From CALGDE01 sp964655355 (lineage in GTDB: Bacteria; Cyanobacteriota; Cyanobacteriia; CACIAM-69d): a stretch of DNA of 64,000 nucleotides. The first letter of the stretch is position 1. Each line of letters starts with the position of its first letter. This document shows, in pieces, positions 1 to 9,068 of the stretch. The stretch lies in contig CAZZMD010000014.1 in NCBI GenBank assembly GCA_964655355.1, positions 21,943 through 85,942 on the forward strand, written 5' to 3'. The position numbers and the translations under genes are program-made. The notes beneath the pieces are model-generated. The model saw only the letters and a program-made list of their open reading frames with translations, searched no databases and was not told where the DNA came from.

Positions 1-34
1 ATTTCCTCGAAAGATCAGGAGTTCTTAGGCAAAT

Positions 35-1648
35 TTAAGCAATAGGCTCCACGGGCTCTAGCTTTTGAAACACAGGTTGAGGTTTCTCCATATTTTGTCC
101 CGCCGTTAAGATTCCCCACTCTCCATGGCTTTTTAAGGCGATCGCCGCGTCCCCTTTCAGATCATCAAAGGACACGTCATAGCCCGATTGTTGATAGCCC
201 AATTGCTGATAGATTTTCCCGCTCAGGGTAGGGGTAATGGGGGATAACCAATAGGCGGCCAAGCGCACCGATTCCAACACCGCATAGAGAGTTTCTTCCA
301 CCTCCGCCTGGTTGCCCTCCTTATATCGGGTCCAAGGCGCCCGGTCATCTAAATACTTATTTCCTGCCTGGGCCAATCCCAAAATCCCCTTGCACGCCTC
401 ATGGAATGCGACTCTTCCATAGGCACCCCGAACACGATCGCCCAAAGTCTCCCCCAGCGATCGCAATGCATCCGACTCCGGCACCGCCACATCGGGCACC
501 GCCCCATCGCAATATTTATGCAACATCCGTAGGGTCCGATTGAGTAAATTACCCAAGTCATTGGCCAGGTCAGCATTCAAGACGGTCACAAACCGCTGTT
601 CATTAAAATCCCCATCCCGACCAAATTCCACTTCTTTCAAAAAGTAGTACCGGATCGCATCCGCCCCATAGCGATCGCTCAACTCAAACGGATCTAACGT
701 ATTCCCCAGACTTTTCCCCATCTTCAAACCATCCTTGGTGAGGAAACCATGGATAAATAATTTTTGAGGAACCTCGAGCCCTGCTGACATCAACATCGCC
801 GGCCAATAAAGCGCATGGAATCGAGAAATATCTTTACCAATGATATGTAAATTCATCGGCCACCATCGTTTCAACGCATTATCTAGGGTGGGTTCTTCAT
901 CGGGCTCTAAAAGTGCCGTAACATATCCCAACAAAGCATCAAACCAAACATAAATGGTATGGTCCGGGTCCGTCGGAAACGGAAATCCCCAATCCAGATT
1001 TAATCGGGAAATGGAAAAATCCTGGAGCCCCTGGCTCATAAAACTCAGCACTTCATTGCGGCGACTGTCCGGCTGAATCATCTCCGGATGATCCGCATAA
1101 AGCTGCTCCAATTTTTCCTGATACTTAGACAATCGGAAAAAATAGTTCGACTCATCCCGCCATTCCGCCTTTTGGTTGGGGTGGATCGAACAATGCTTCT
1201 CGTCGTCTAAATCCCGCTCATCCTTAAATTCCTCACAGGCGACGCAGTACCAGCCCTTCTGCTCCCCCAAATAAATATCGCCGTTATCCCACACCCGCTG
1301 GAAAAATTCCTTGACGATCGCATGGTGACGGGGGGCCGTGGTCCGACTGAGGCGATCGTAGCGAATATTGAGCTTATCCCAGAGCTGCCGGAAGCCATCC
1401 ACCATCTCATCGCAATGGGCCTGGGGCTCCAGCCCTCGCCCCTGGGCCGTCCGTTCAATTTTTTGCCCATGCTCATCGGTCCCCGTGATGGACAGCACCG
1501 GCCGCCCCTGTAACCGATAGAAGCGCGCGAGGGCATCAGCCGCCATAGTCGTGTAAGCACTGCCGATATGGGGAAGCCCATTGACGTAATAGAGGGGAGT
1601 CGTCAGGGCAAAGGTCTCGGTCGCTTTCTCGGTTACAGGGTGGGTCAT
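35..1648 (-). CDS. metG: Methionyl-tRNA synthetase
   Basis: Class I aminoacyl-tRNA synthetase that attaches methionine to initiator and elongator tRNA-Met in the cytoplasm. The HIGH signature appears as HIGS at residues 27-30 and the KMSKS loop as KMGKS at 309-313. An insertion after the first half of the Rossmann fold carries a metal-knuckle-like CxxC (C135, C138) and a third cysteine at C153. The 537 residues cover the catalytic core and helical anticodon-binding domain. The C-terminal tRNA-binding extension found in the 677-residue E. coli enzyme is absent. It lies downstream of rnhB on the same strand with about 110 bases between them. Confidence 0.97.
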   Translation of the reverse strand: MTHPVTEKATETFALTTPLYYVNGLPHIGSAYTTMAADALARFYRLQGRPVLSITGTDEHGQKIERTAQGRGLEPQAHCDEMVDGFRQLWDKLNIRYDRLSRTTAPRHHAIVKEFFQRVWDNGDIYLGEQKGWYCVACEEFKDERDLDDEKHCSIHPNQKAEWRDESNYFFRLSKYQEKLEQLYADHPEMIQPDSRRNEVLSFMSQGLQDFSISRLNLDWGFPFPTDPDHTIYVWFDALLGYVTALLEPDEEPTLDNALKRWWPMNLHIIGKDISRFHALYWPAMLMSAGLEVPQKLFIHGFLTKDGLKMGKSLGNTLDPFELSDRYGADAIRYYFLKEVEFGRDGDFNEQRFVTVLNADLANDLGNLLNRTLRMLHKYCDGAVPDVAVPESDALRSLGETLGDRVRGAYGRVAFHEACKGILGLAQAGNKYLDDRAPWTRYKEGNQAEVEETLYAVLESVRLAAYWLSPITPTLSGKIYQQLGYQQSGYDVSFDDLKGDAAIALKSHGEWGILTAGQNMEKPQPVFQKLEPVEPIA

Positions 1649-1758
1649 GGGAGGGTCTAAGTTTCACATTTCAGATTTTAAAGGGCGGGCCGACCCTTTA
1701 CGCCGCCATTTTTAGGGTTACAGGCAGTTTTATTAGGTTTATTTCTGATTCGTTTGAG

Positions 1759-2391
1759 TTAGGGCAGGTCTAGGGGCAGCATTGGATCCTTAGGCGTGAT
1801 GGGGACAGCGATCGCCCGACAGGGAGCAAAACTACGACGGTGATAGGGGGTCACCCCCAAGGTTTCCAGGGCCGCCCGGTGCTTAGCCGTGCCATAGCCC
1901 TTATTCGACGCCAGATCATAGCCAGGGTACTGAGCAGCCAATTCCAAAATTTTTTGATCCCGCCACTCCTTCGCCAAAATACTGGCAGCGGCGATCGCCA
2001 CCGATCGCTGATCCCCCTTAACCAACGTCGTTTGGGGAATTTTCAACTGAGGAATAGTTTTATTGCCATCCACCCAACACCGATCCGGCACCGGCTCCAG
2101 CGCCTCCACCGCTCGCTTCATCGCCAACAGCGCCGCCTGCAGGATATTAATTTGGTCAATTTCCGCCACCGACGCAACGCCCACCTGCCAGGCGATCGCC
2201 ACCGACTGGATCAGGGGCACCAATCGCTGCCGCTGGACCGGGGACAACGCCTTACTATCCCGCACCCCCGCCGCCGCCAAAGCATCCAGCCCCGCCGCCG
2301 AGACCATCACCGCCGCCGCCACAACGGGGCCAAACAAACAGCCCCGCCCCACCTCATCCACCCCCGCCAAGGTCTGACAGTTCTGGGGCAT
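1759..2391 (-). CDS. rnhB: Ribonuclease HII
   Basis: Removes RNA from RNA-DNA hybrids and single ribonucleotides embedded in DNA. The first catalytic Asp-Glu pair is in VDEVGRG (D12, E13). The family blocks around DGNK and AAASILAK follow in order. The 210-residue length is normal for the family. It starts 81 bases after the rne stop on the same strand, an rne-rnhB pairing common in cyanobacteria, so the two are probably co-transcribed. No in-frame ATG or GTG was found just upstream that would extend the protein. The codons are rich in GC and in HIP1 sites, like the neighbours. Confidence 0.95.
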   Translation of the reverse strand: MPQNCQTLAGVDEVGRGCLFGPVVAAAVMVSAAGLDALAAAGVRDSKALSPVQRQRLVPLIQSVAIAWQVGVASVAEIDQINILQAALLAMKRAVEALEPVPDRCWVDGNKTIPQLKIPQTTLVKGDQRSVAIAAASILAKEWRDQKILELAAQYPGYDLASNKGYGTAKHRAALETLGVTPYHRRSFAPCRAIAVPITPKDPMLPLDLP

Positions 2392-2472
2392 CGGTAGCCA
2401 CGAACCCCCAGAGGACGGCGGGGAGGATGCAGATGGGGTCGGTAGGATCGTCGATAGAGAGGGGGGATTGAG

Positions 2473-4872
2473 TCACTCAGAAGACGACCGGCGACGACGG
2501 CGACGGCTCCGCCCCGAAGAGGACTCTCCGGCAGCCACCGGCTCCGCCGCCTCGTCCGAACTGTCACCATCCGCCGCCGCCCGGCCTTGGGCCAGGGCCA
2601 ACACCGGCGCATCAGCACCATCGGGCGCAGGCTGTCCCAAAATTTTCGCCATCTCCTCCGGCGAAACCGTATCCGCCGGCAACGGTTGAGCCGTGCTTCG
2701 CCGCTGGGGCGTCCCATTCACTTGGGTGGTTCCCCCCCGCCGCGATCGCGAGCCAGATCGAGATCCCCCCCGTCCCCGGGATTGGGTCGTCGGCGCACTC
2801 CCAGATCGAGACCGAGACCGAGACCGAGGCTTATCCTCCGCCGAACTATCCCCGTCCCCGGCTTCGCCACTGGAATCGCCAGCCGTCACCTCAACAATCG
2901 TTTCAGCCTCAGACTCAGTTTCCCCATCCGACGCCCCATCCGAGGACGCCCCATCCGACGCCGACTCCGTCGGCAAGAAATCCGCCGGCGGCTCCTCACC
3001 GGGCCGCACCACCGCCACGATCGCCGTCTTGGGCCGCTCCACCGGCGTTTCACTCAACACCACCGGCGGAATCCCCATCCAAGCAAAGACTTCCTGCTCT
3101 TCATCCGTCATGGTGACCACCACCCGCTCCGGCGGCGTCACCGTCCGCCGCCGATCGCGACTGGGGCGATCGCGACCGTTGCCGCTATCCCCGTCACTAG
3201 ATCCTCCATCAGCGGGGGTAGGCTCCGGCGCCTTCTTACTCGCCGGAATCGGTGCCGGCGTCGACTTGCTCCGTTCCGCCGAGCTATCCGACGACGACCC
3301 TGAGGACCGACCCCGCCGGGACGACGAACTCCCCTCATCGCCCTCACCCCGACGGCGACGGCGGCGGCGATTATTCGTCTCCGTCGACGCCTCCTGATAA
3401 TTGGGATGATTCACCAGCTCCAAATCCTCTCCCTGATCCCCGTCCGCAGCGGGATCCAACCGGGCAGGGGCAGGGATCGACACCGGATTACTACCGCGCG
3501 ATCGCGATCCTCCTCGCCGTCCACCGCGACCGGAAGACCCATTGCTCGACGACTGCGATCGCTGGAGCTGGGGAACCCCCGGCGCATCCCCGTCCTCGAC
3601 CACCCCTGGCAGCAACGTCACCGGCTGCCCATCATCATCAGGCAACTGCACCAGATGCCCCAAACCACCACAGGTAGGGCAAGCCCGCCCAAACAACTCA
3701 TAAATATTTTGTCCCTGGCGCTTCCGGGTCAGCTCCACCAACCCCAACTCCGACAACTCAGCAATCTGAGGACGCGCTTTATCCGGCTTCAACGCCTTCT
3801 GGAAATGCTCCAACACCTGCATGCGATCGCGATGGGACTCCATATCAATGAAATCCACCACAATCACCCCCGCCAAATTGCGCAACTTTAGCTGGTGAGC
3901 AATCTCCACCGCCGCCTCACAATTGGTCCACAGCACCGTCTCCCGAGCCGTCGCTGATCGCGTAAACGACCCCGAGTTCACATCAATCACCGTCAACGCC
4001 TCCGTCGGCTCGATGATGATATAGCCCCCCGACGGCAAATCCGCCCTTGGCTTCAACGCCTCACGAATCGCCGAATTCACCCGAAAATACTCCAACAGCG
4101 GCGTCCGCTCCCGGTGATGATCCACCAACACCGACGGCGTCGTCCGACTCCCCGCACTCCAGCTACTCAACTGATGCTTCACCCGCTTCATCCCCGTATG
4201 GGAATCCACCACAATGCGATTCACATCCGCGTTGTAAGCATCCCGCAACACCCGCTGCACAAAATCATCATCCCGATTCAACAACGCCGGAGCCCGGGTC
4301 CCCTTCGCATCCTGCTGAATCTCCTCCCACTGGCGCTGGAGATTTTCCAAATCCTCCATAATCGCCTCCTCCGGCACCCCTTCCGCCTCGGTGCGCACCA
4401 AAAGCCCCATCCCCGCCGGCTTAATCAAAATCGCCAACGCCCGCAACCGATGCCGCTCATTCTCCTTATCAATGCGGCGGGACAGATTCACCCCCTGACC
4501 ATAGGGCAACAGCACCAAATAACGCCCCGGCAACGTCACCTTACCGGTCAACCGCGGGCCCTTATTCCCCGTCGGCTCCTTCATGATTTGCACCAACACC
4601 TTCTGCTGCGGTGCCAGCAACTCCGTAATCGACCCCGCCGATCGCCGCCGCCGCAGGGGTCCCAAATCCGAGACATGGATAAACCCATTGCGCTCGGAAT
4701 CGCCAATATTCACAAACGCCGCATCAATCCCGGGCAGAACATTCTCCACCACACCGAGATAAATATCGCTGACCTGGTGACTGCCCTTAGCCACAATCAG
4801 CTCCTGGACAGACTCTTCGCTAAAAACCGCTGCGATGCGATGCTGCTCGGCGATAACAATTTGCTTCGGCAT
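2473..4872 (-). CDS. rne: Ribonuclease E/G
   Basis: Endoribonuclease that starts mRNA decay and processes stable RNAs. An S1 domain occupies roughly residues 35-120. The metal-binding aspartates are D298 (in VIDVNSG) and D340 (in VVDFIDM), matching D303 and D346 of the E. coli enzyme. The zinc-link cysteines C398 and C401 lie in CPTCGG. After about residue 415 the protein becomes a long disordered Ser/Arg/Glu/Pro-rich tail ending in a run of arginines plus Ser/Glu (RRRRRRSSSE). In cyanobacteria such an Arg-rich C-terminal peptide is known to recruit PNPase. The start is supported by GAGGAA seven bases upstream. Cyanobacterial rne genes usually have a long regulatory 5' UTR, and the non-coding stretch upstream here would fit that. 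Confidence 0.96.
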   Translation of the reverse strand: MPKQIVIAEQHRIAAVFSEESVQELIVAKGSHQVSDIYLGVVENVLPGIDAAFVNIGDSERNGFIHVSDLGPLRRRRSAGSITELLAPQQKVLVQIMKEPTGNKGPRLTGKVTLPGRYLVLLPYGQGVNLSRRIDKENERHRLRALAILIKPAGMGLLVRTEAEGVPEEAIMEDLENLQRQWEEIQQDAKGTRAPALLNRDDDFVQRVLRDAYNADVNRIVVDSHTGMKRVKHQLSSWSAGSRTTPSVLVDHHRERTPLLEYFRVNSAIREALKPRADLPSGGYIIIEPTEALTVIDVNSGSFTRSATARETVLWTNCEAAVEIAHQLKLRNLAGVIVVDFIDMESHRDRMQVLEHFQKALKPDKARPQIAELSELGLVELTRKRQGQNIYELFGRACPTCGGLGHLVQLPDDDGQPVTLLPGVVEDGDAPGVPQLQRSQSSSNGSSGRGGRRGGSRSRGSNPVSIPAPARLDPAADGDQGEDLELVNHPNYQEASTETNNRRRRRRRGEGDEGSSSSRRGRSSGSSSDSSAERSKSTPAPIPASKKAPEPTPADGGSSDGDSGNGRDRPSRDRRRTVTPPERVVVTMTDEEQEVFAWMGIPPVVLSETPVERPKTAIVAVVRPGEEPPADFLPTESASDGASSDGASDGETESEAETIVEVTAGDSSGEAGDGDSSAEDKPRSRSRSRSGSAPTTQSRGRGGSRSGSRSRRGGTTQVNGTPQRRSTAQPLPADTVSPEEMAKILGQPAPDGADAPVLALAQGRAAADGDSSDEAAEPVAAGESSSGRSRRRRRRSSSE

Positions 4873-6099
4873 GCAAGTTCCTCAAAATTGAACGGTGCCG
4901 GCCCCCATAACCAGTCGGTGAGGTCAAAACACGACTTGCGGGGTAACTCTCCCTCTAATCCCATTGGATAATTCCATCGGGCAATCCCATCGGGCAATCC
5001 CATCAGGTAATTACCTTGGGCGATCGCCCCTCAACGTCAGAAATCAAGATCAAGTCCGTAGAAAGTCCAGTCGTCATCATCCGACCACTGCTAAGACCCT
5101 ACGAATCGTCCTATTTCTGTCCCAGTCGAGGCGAGCGATCGCAAACGGGGAGAACCAATCAATGTGGCACCCATCGGGGCCAGGCAACCATTAAGTAAAT
5201 GAAAACAATAAAACAAACGCTAGAAGCTGAATCCCCAAAGCCCAGCAGCAACAACCATCGAGTTGCACCGCAAAACGGCTCCAAGATGAGTCCTGTCGGT
5301 AACGACCTCAACTGAGATAGAATCTCCAGCTCCATTAATTCCCTTGTCGTTGGGCACTCTCCAAAAAGAGATTGCCGCCCCTTAAACCCTTCTCAACGCT
5401 CAAGAATCTCGACAGATTCTGGATAATTCCTAGGGTCAACCGCCGAATATTGCAGTGAATCAGGAATCAGTCAACCGCCCTGGATCGGCCAGAGCAGGGT
5501 GCAACGTGGAATTGACAGATCAATAAGTGATGAAGAATTTAAGGCTGTGCCAACCAATGCTGATTCCCTAGTCCCTAAGGAAGCAAGCACCGTAGGCACG
5601 ATCCGAAAACCTGGCGCAACCCTACAAAGTTGCCACGCAGACCAGAGATTCGAAAAGGACCTAATGGAAATGATAAGCACGCCATAGATATGGCATCACC
5701 GACACCTCGGTGGGGTAGGCAATGATCATTAACGAGAACGATTACCCAATCTATGGCTGTGTTAAAGCTGAGCCGCTACGGTCCTCTGAATACACCACAG
5801 GGGGGCTAGAGCTAGGACTTTCAGCAGCTTACCCATCAGTTTAGCAGTATCAGTCGCAATATGCGTACTCTCCCCCCAGCGGCAAGTGGTTCGGCGGGGA
5901 GAACAGGGTCACTTTGCTCCGTCAGCACCGCATCAATTGCCAAAGTGTTACGAGTAATGTCACGTTTGACCGTCGGGACCATACCGAGAGATATGGCAGT
6001 GGGGCAGGCGGTTCAGTTCCGCCAGTAAGCTGCGCCAGTAATTCGCCAGAATAAGTCACGGTCCCAGACAATCAACCACCGACCCGCCGACGACATCTC
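4873..6099. other. Long non-coding region upstream of rne
   Basis: About 1.2 kb without a convincing intact gene, between the divergent-looking start of rne and the end of the DUF3120 gene. Near rne there is a loose triplicate of a CCATCGGGCAAT-like motif (about 4970-5010). Three small perfect inverted repeats were found: 5403-5420 (AGAATCT, 4-base loop), 5682-5695 (GCCATA, 2-base loop) and 5697-5712 (CACCGA, 4-base loop). A decayed transposase-like fragment is listed separately. The rne-proximal part probably contains the rne promoter and 5' leader; this is inferred from the family, since no promoter was identified. Confidence 0.6.
5762..5890 (-). pseudogene. Decayed transposase-like C-terminal fragment
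   Basis: On the minus strand one frame reads, over about 40 codons, a segment containing RWGESTH, then AKLMGKLLKVLALAPLW and a terminal stop. The pattern of RW, then a ThrHis pair, then a K-L-rich LALA-xx-WC stretch resembles the end of IS4-type DDE transposases. The upstream part continues in a different frame with an internal stop, so any parent gene is frameshifted and truncated. No terminal inverted repeats were recognised. The assignment rests on pattern memory only and could be chance; the fragment is certainly not a functional gene. Confidence 0.35.
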
Positions 6100-6924
6100 C
6101 TACATTTTGCCCAACATGGCCGTCAGCCAAAATAAACCGTCCACCGCCAAAGTATTCAGCACCGCCCCGGCAAAAATCCATTGGGCCACCTGCCGCGATC
6201 GCAACGCCATCCCCCCGGCCAGCAACAACGCCGAGGCACAGGCGATCGCCCACATCAAACCGGGAAAGGTATTCATCTGAGCCAGGGCAGCGGCCAGGAT
6301 GGGGGGAATCGCATCGGGCTTAACCTGCATCACCTGTTTCCAATAGGGCGTGAGGTCAACGGCCCACAAATAGGCATCCGTGATCGCAGTCCCCAGCAAA
6401 GACCCCAAATAAAACCAGCTTCCTAGACGCCCCCGTCCCACAAACAGACAGGCCAACACAATGGGAACACCGACCGACTCCAGGGGCAAATGGAGCGCCG
6501 GCTCCCATCGGAACCAGCCCCAGTAGATCGCCCCTGCGAACCAACTCAAACTAAAACCAAATAAAATATCGCCCCAGGTTTGCCCCCATCCCTCTCGCTG
6601 GGACGGGCGATCGCACCACCAGGCCAGCCCTAGCCATCCCAAGGTCATCGCCAAAGCCACCACGGGCCACGCCCGCACCAACGGTGCTTCCAAAAACACC
6701 GGACCCGACACCAAAAACGCACCAATCCCCAACCCTTGCCATAGGGATAGACGCTTTTGCTCTTGTTCAGATTGCTCTTCTCCCAGTCGATCTTGTTCAG
6801 ACCTCAGGGACGCCAGAGCCTGTGCAGCCGCCATGGCCGGTGTAGCGGAAGAGGCCTGCGCTGCCGGGGTATCTGCCGGATTATCAATGACAGTTTTGGA
6901 CAAGGTGGTAGGGGGGGAGATCAT
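6100..6924 (-). CDS. DUF3120 family membrane protein
   Basis: Integral membrane protein of a cyanobacterial family of unknown function. After a polar N-terminus of about 75 residues there are several hydrophobic segments (for example around LGIGAFLVSGPVF, WPVVALAMTLGWLGLAWW, and the last segment near the C-terminus). I chose the ATG that gives a 274-residue protein beginning MISPPT. The frame stays open to 7218, but that extension would overlap the divergent uppP start and reads as low-complexity intergenic sequence. No operon partner is seen. The function is unknown. Confidence 0.8.
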   Translation of the reverse strand: MISPPTTLSKTVIDNPADTPAAQASSATPAMAAAQALASLRSEQDRLGEEQSEQEQKRLSLWQGLGIGAFLVSGPVFLEAPLVRAWPVVALAMTLGWLGLAWWCDRPSQREGWGQTWGDILFGFSLSWFAGAIYWGWFRWEPALHLPLESVGVPIVLACLFVGRGRLGSWFYLGSLLGTAITDAYLWAVDLTPYWKQVMQVKPDAIPPILAAALAQMNTFPGLMWAIACASALLLAGGMALRSRQVAQWIFAGAVLNTLAVDGLFWLTAMLGKM

Positions 6925-7206
6925 GCGCTCTGCGACTAAGAATAGCAACCCAGCAAGGGAAGAGGATGGGGATGGGGGTAAACCTGACTGGGGATCTCCA
7001 GATGAGAAACGGGGTCGGTTTTCTGAAATACACTTTAGTTTTCTTAACATACCACAGGAATTCTGGGGCGGGGGCGGCGGGAGCAGGCTTCGATAGTCCG
7101 ATAGAATGGCGGCGGCGCAACGGGTGTTCAGCGGGGCGAAGCTCCCTGGCGTCCGGACAGGGATGACACCACTGGGACGGTTTGAGAGGGAGTTCAAGGA
7201 AACAGC

Positions 7207-8226
7207 ATGGGTAAGCACATCACCGAGCAGCGTCGTTTTGCACTGCTAGGTTTGTTGGCAGGGCTGGGGATGGTGCTGGCATGGATAGGGCATTCTGACG
7301 CGGGGGCGATCGCCACGGAGATTGCCACGGATATTGCTACCGAGTCGGCATCGGCCACGGGCGACGCCGGGGCCCTCAGCCAAGTGGGATTTATTGAAGG
7401 CATTATTTTGGGGTTGACCCAAGGGTTAACGGAATTTTTGCCCATCAGCAGCACGGCCCACTTAAAGGTGGTACCGGTGGCGCTGGGGATGGGGGATCCA
7501 GGGGTGGCTTTGACCGCGGTCTTGCAATTGGGCAGTGTGGCGGCGGTGTTGAGTTATTTCCGGGAAGATTTATTGGATTTGATGCGGGGAACAAAACAGG
7601 CGATCGCCGAGAAGAATTATCGAAACCGAGACTTCCGCATTACATTAGGAATTCTTTTAGGAACGATCCCTATTCTAATCGTAGGGTTATTCATCAAGAT
7701 TTTCGTCCCCGACTATGACAATTCCCCCCTGCGAAGCGTGACGTCCATTGCGATCGCGTCCATTGTGATGGCGATTTTATTGGCGGCGGCGGAACAGGTG
7801 GGCAGTCGGTCCCGAGGCTATGGTCAGTTGGGCTTGAAGGATGGGTTATTAATCGGAGCGGCGCAAGCGTTGGCGGTGTTTCCGGGAGTATCGCGATCGG
7901 GGTCCACATTGACCGCCGGTTTATTTTTGGGCATTGAACGGGCAGCGGCGGCCCGATTTTCGTTTCTTTTAGGGATTCCGGCCATTACCATCGCGGGCAT
8001 TATCGAATTCCCAACTTTGTTGGCGGGAAGTTACGGAATGCGCGAAGTGGGGGTATTGGCGGTGGCGTTGCTGGCGTCGGTCGTGTCCTCGTATTGGGCG
8101 ATCGCGTTTCTGTTGAAATTCCTAAAAACCCAAAGCACCTGGGTCTTCGTCGCCTACCGTCTAATCTTCGGCGTCGGTTTATTGCTAGCGCTGAATTTGG
8201 GTTGGTTATCTGAGGGAGTCGGGTAA
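7207..8226 (+). CDS. uppP: Undecaprenyl-diphosphatase (UppP/BacA)
   Basis: Integral membrane phosphatase that recycles undecaprenyl pyrophosphate to the monophosphate carrier for peptidoglycan and other envelope polymers. Both family signatures are present: the glutamate-rich motif with SSTAHL (GLTQGLTEFLPISS, about residues 70-83) and PGVSRSGST in the second half. About eight hydrophobic segments are visible. At 339 residues it is longer than the usual 260-300 because of a roughly 60-residue N-terminal extension containing an extra hydrophobic stretch and an Ala/Thr-rich linker. AAGGA lies upstream of the ATG. It diverges from the DUF3120 gene. The WecA-type transferase and dacB elsewhere in the window belong to the same envelope economy. 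Confidence 0.95.
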   Translation: MGKHITEQRRFALLGLLAGLGMVLAWIGHSDAGAIATEIATDIATESASATGDAGALSQVGFIEGIILGLTQGLTEFLPISSTAHLKVVPVALGMGDPGVALTAVLQLGSVAAVLSYFREDLLDLMRGTKQAIAEKNYRNRDFRITLGILLGTIPILIVGLFIKIFVPDYDNSPLRSVTSIAIASIVMAILLAAAEQVGSRSRGYGQLGLKDGLLIGAAQALAVFPGVSRSGSTLTAGLFLGIERAAAARFSFLLGIPAITIAGIIEFPTLLAGSYGMREVGVLAVALLASVVSSYWAIAFLLKFLKTQSTWVFVAYRLIFGVGLLLALNLGWLSEGVG

Positions 8227-8261
8227 GGCACTGTATATTTAAGTGACCTTACAGATTGGTC

Positions 8262-8816
8262 ATGAGCAAGTTCAATACGGTTACAGAAGTAACCCACTGG
8301 AAAGCATTTACCCACAGCGGGTTGACCTACGATCTTTCGCATCTCAATGCCCATCACGTTAAATATCAAGATAGCCACGATAGCAAAGACATCATTTATC
8401 GCTTCATCGTGACCTACGGGATGCACTGCTTCACAAGAGGCATTGAGGGAAATTTATCTCCAGACCAGCAATCTCTGATGTATTACGGTCCCAAGGAGAA
8501 TAGACCATTCGATTTTAAGAGATATGATCTCTCAAAGAGGCTTCCGGCAGTGATTGAAGCTCTGGGAAACCCGGGAACCCTTGTCATCCATGCTCCCTAT
8601 GGGAAATATGCCACTTTCAAGCTATTGGTGCTGGATGGGGGTGAAATGACTTACTTTGTACCTTTCGTCGCCTTCCGGGAGAAGAAGAAGCTCAGGCTAC
8701 ATATCCAGAGCGCTTATCCAAAGGAGCAGCCACTCGGCAAGATTCAGAAAGTTAATTTTTTCGCGATCGCCAAAAACCTGTTTCGAGGCAAAAAGCCGCC
8801 ACATCCCCGCAAATAA
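8262..8816 (+). CDS. Unrecognised soluble protein, 184 aa
   Basis: A single gene between uppP and the terminator-like hairpins that precede phr. I place the start at the ATG (MSKFNT); a TTG six bases upstream is in frame but less likely. Recognisable sub-motifs are YDLSHL near the N-terminus, MHCFTRG in the middle, then FDFKRYDLSK and LRLHIQSAYP. I associate this arrangement, from memory only, with a sparse family sometimes annotated as stationary-phase growth adaptation protein, whose function is unknown. There is no signal peptide or membrane segment, and the C-terminus is basic. Base composition is lower in GC than the neighbours and only one HIP1 site occurs, near the 3' end. Both facts fit horizontal acquisition. 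Confidence 0.7.
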   Translation: MSKFNTVTEVTHWKAFTHSGLTYDLSHLNAHHVKYQDSHDSKDIIYRFIVTYGMHCFTRGIEGNLSPDQQSLMYYGPKENRPFDFKRYDLSKRLPAVIEALGNPGTLVIHAPYGKYATFKLLVLDGGEMTYFVPFVAFREKKKLRLHIQSAYPKEQPLGKIQKVNFFAIAKNLFRGKKPPHPRK

Positions 8817-8818
8817 CA

Positions 8819-8840
8819 AGGGCTCCTCAAGGGGAGCCCT
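8819..8840 (+). terminator. Hairpin after the 184-aa gene
   Basis: A perfect 8-base-pair stem (AGGGCTCC with GGAGCCCT) and a six-base loop, starting three bases after the stop codon. There is no T-run, so it may stabilise the 3' end instead of acting as a full intrinsic terminator. A second palindrome (CCAAATCT/AGATTTGG, one-base loop) follows at 8843-8859. Confidence 0.5.
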
Positions 8841-8968
8841 CGCCAAATCTCAGATTTGGTATTCAGAACGTCTTTACCGGATTGCCTCGACCCTTTCGGG
8901 TAACGGGATGTCATGCTTTCACATGTCTGCGTCATCCTAGCCTTAATTATATAAATAGTAAGTCCAAA

Positions 8969-9002
8969 AGTTAAGTCTCAGAGTTAAGTCAAGAGTTAAG
9001 TC
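8969..9002. repeat. Three copies of AGTTAAGTC
   Basis: Three exact 9-base copies begin at 8969, 8982 and 8994 in the gap between the 184-aa gene and phr. Spacing is 12-13 bases. The role is unknown; regularly spaced short repeats can be regulator sites, but nothing else supports that here. Confidence 0.5.
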
Positions 9003-9068
9003 AGTCAATCAGATTCATTGATCAAGGCATCGTCCTACGAGACAGGCCGAGCTCATCAACAGACTCGA

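Noticed and set aside
2693..3397. Long open frames antisense to the rne tail
   Set aside because: They mirror the low-complexity Ser/Arg codons of rne, have no ribosome site and read as Arg/Ser/Pro-rich nonsense.
6925..7218. Longer N-terminus for the DUF3120 protein
   Set aside because: It would overlap the uppP start on the other strand and encodes low-complexity sequence; the internal ATG gives a sensible protein.
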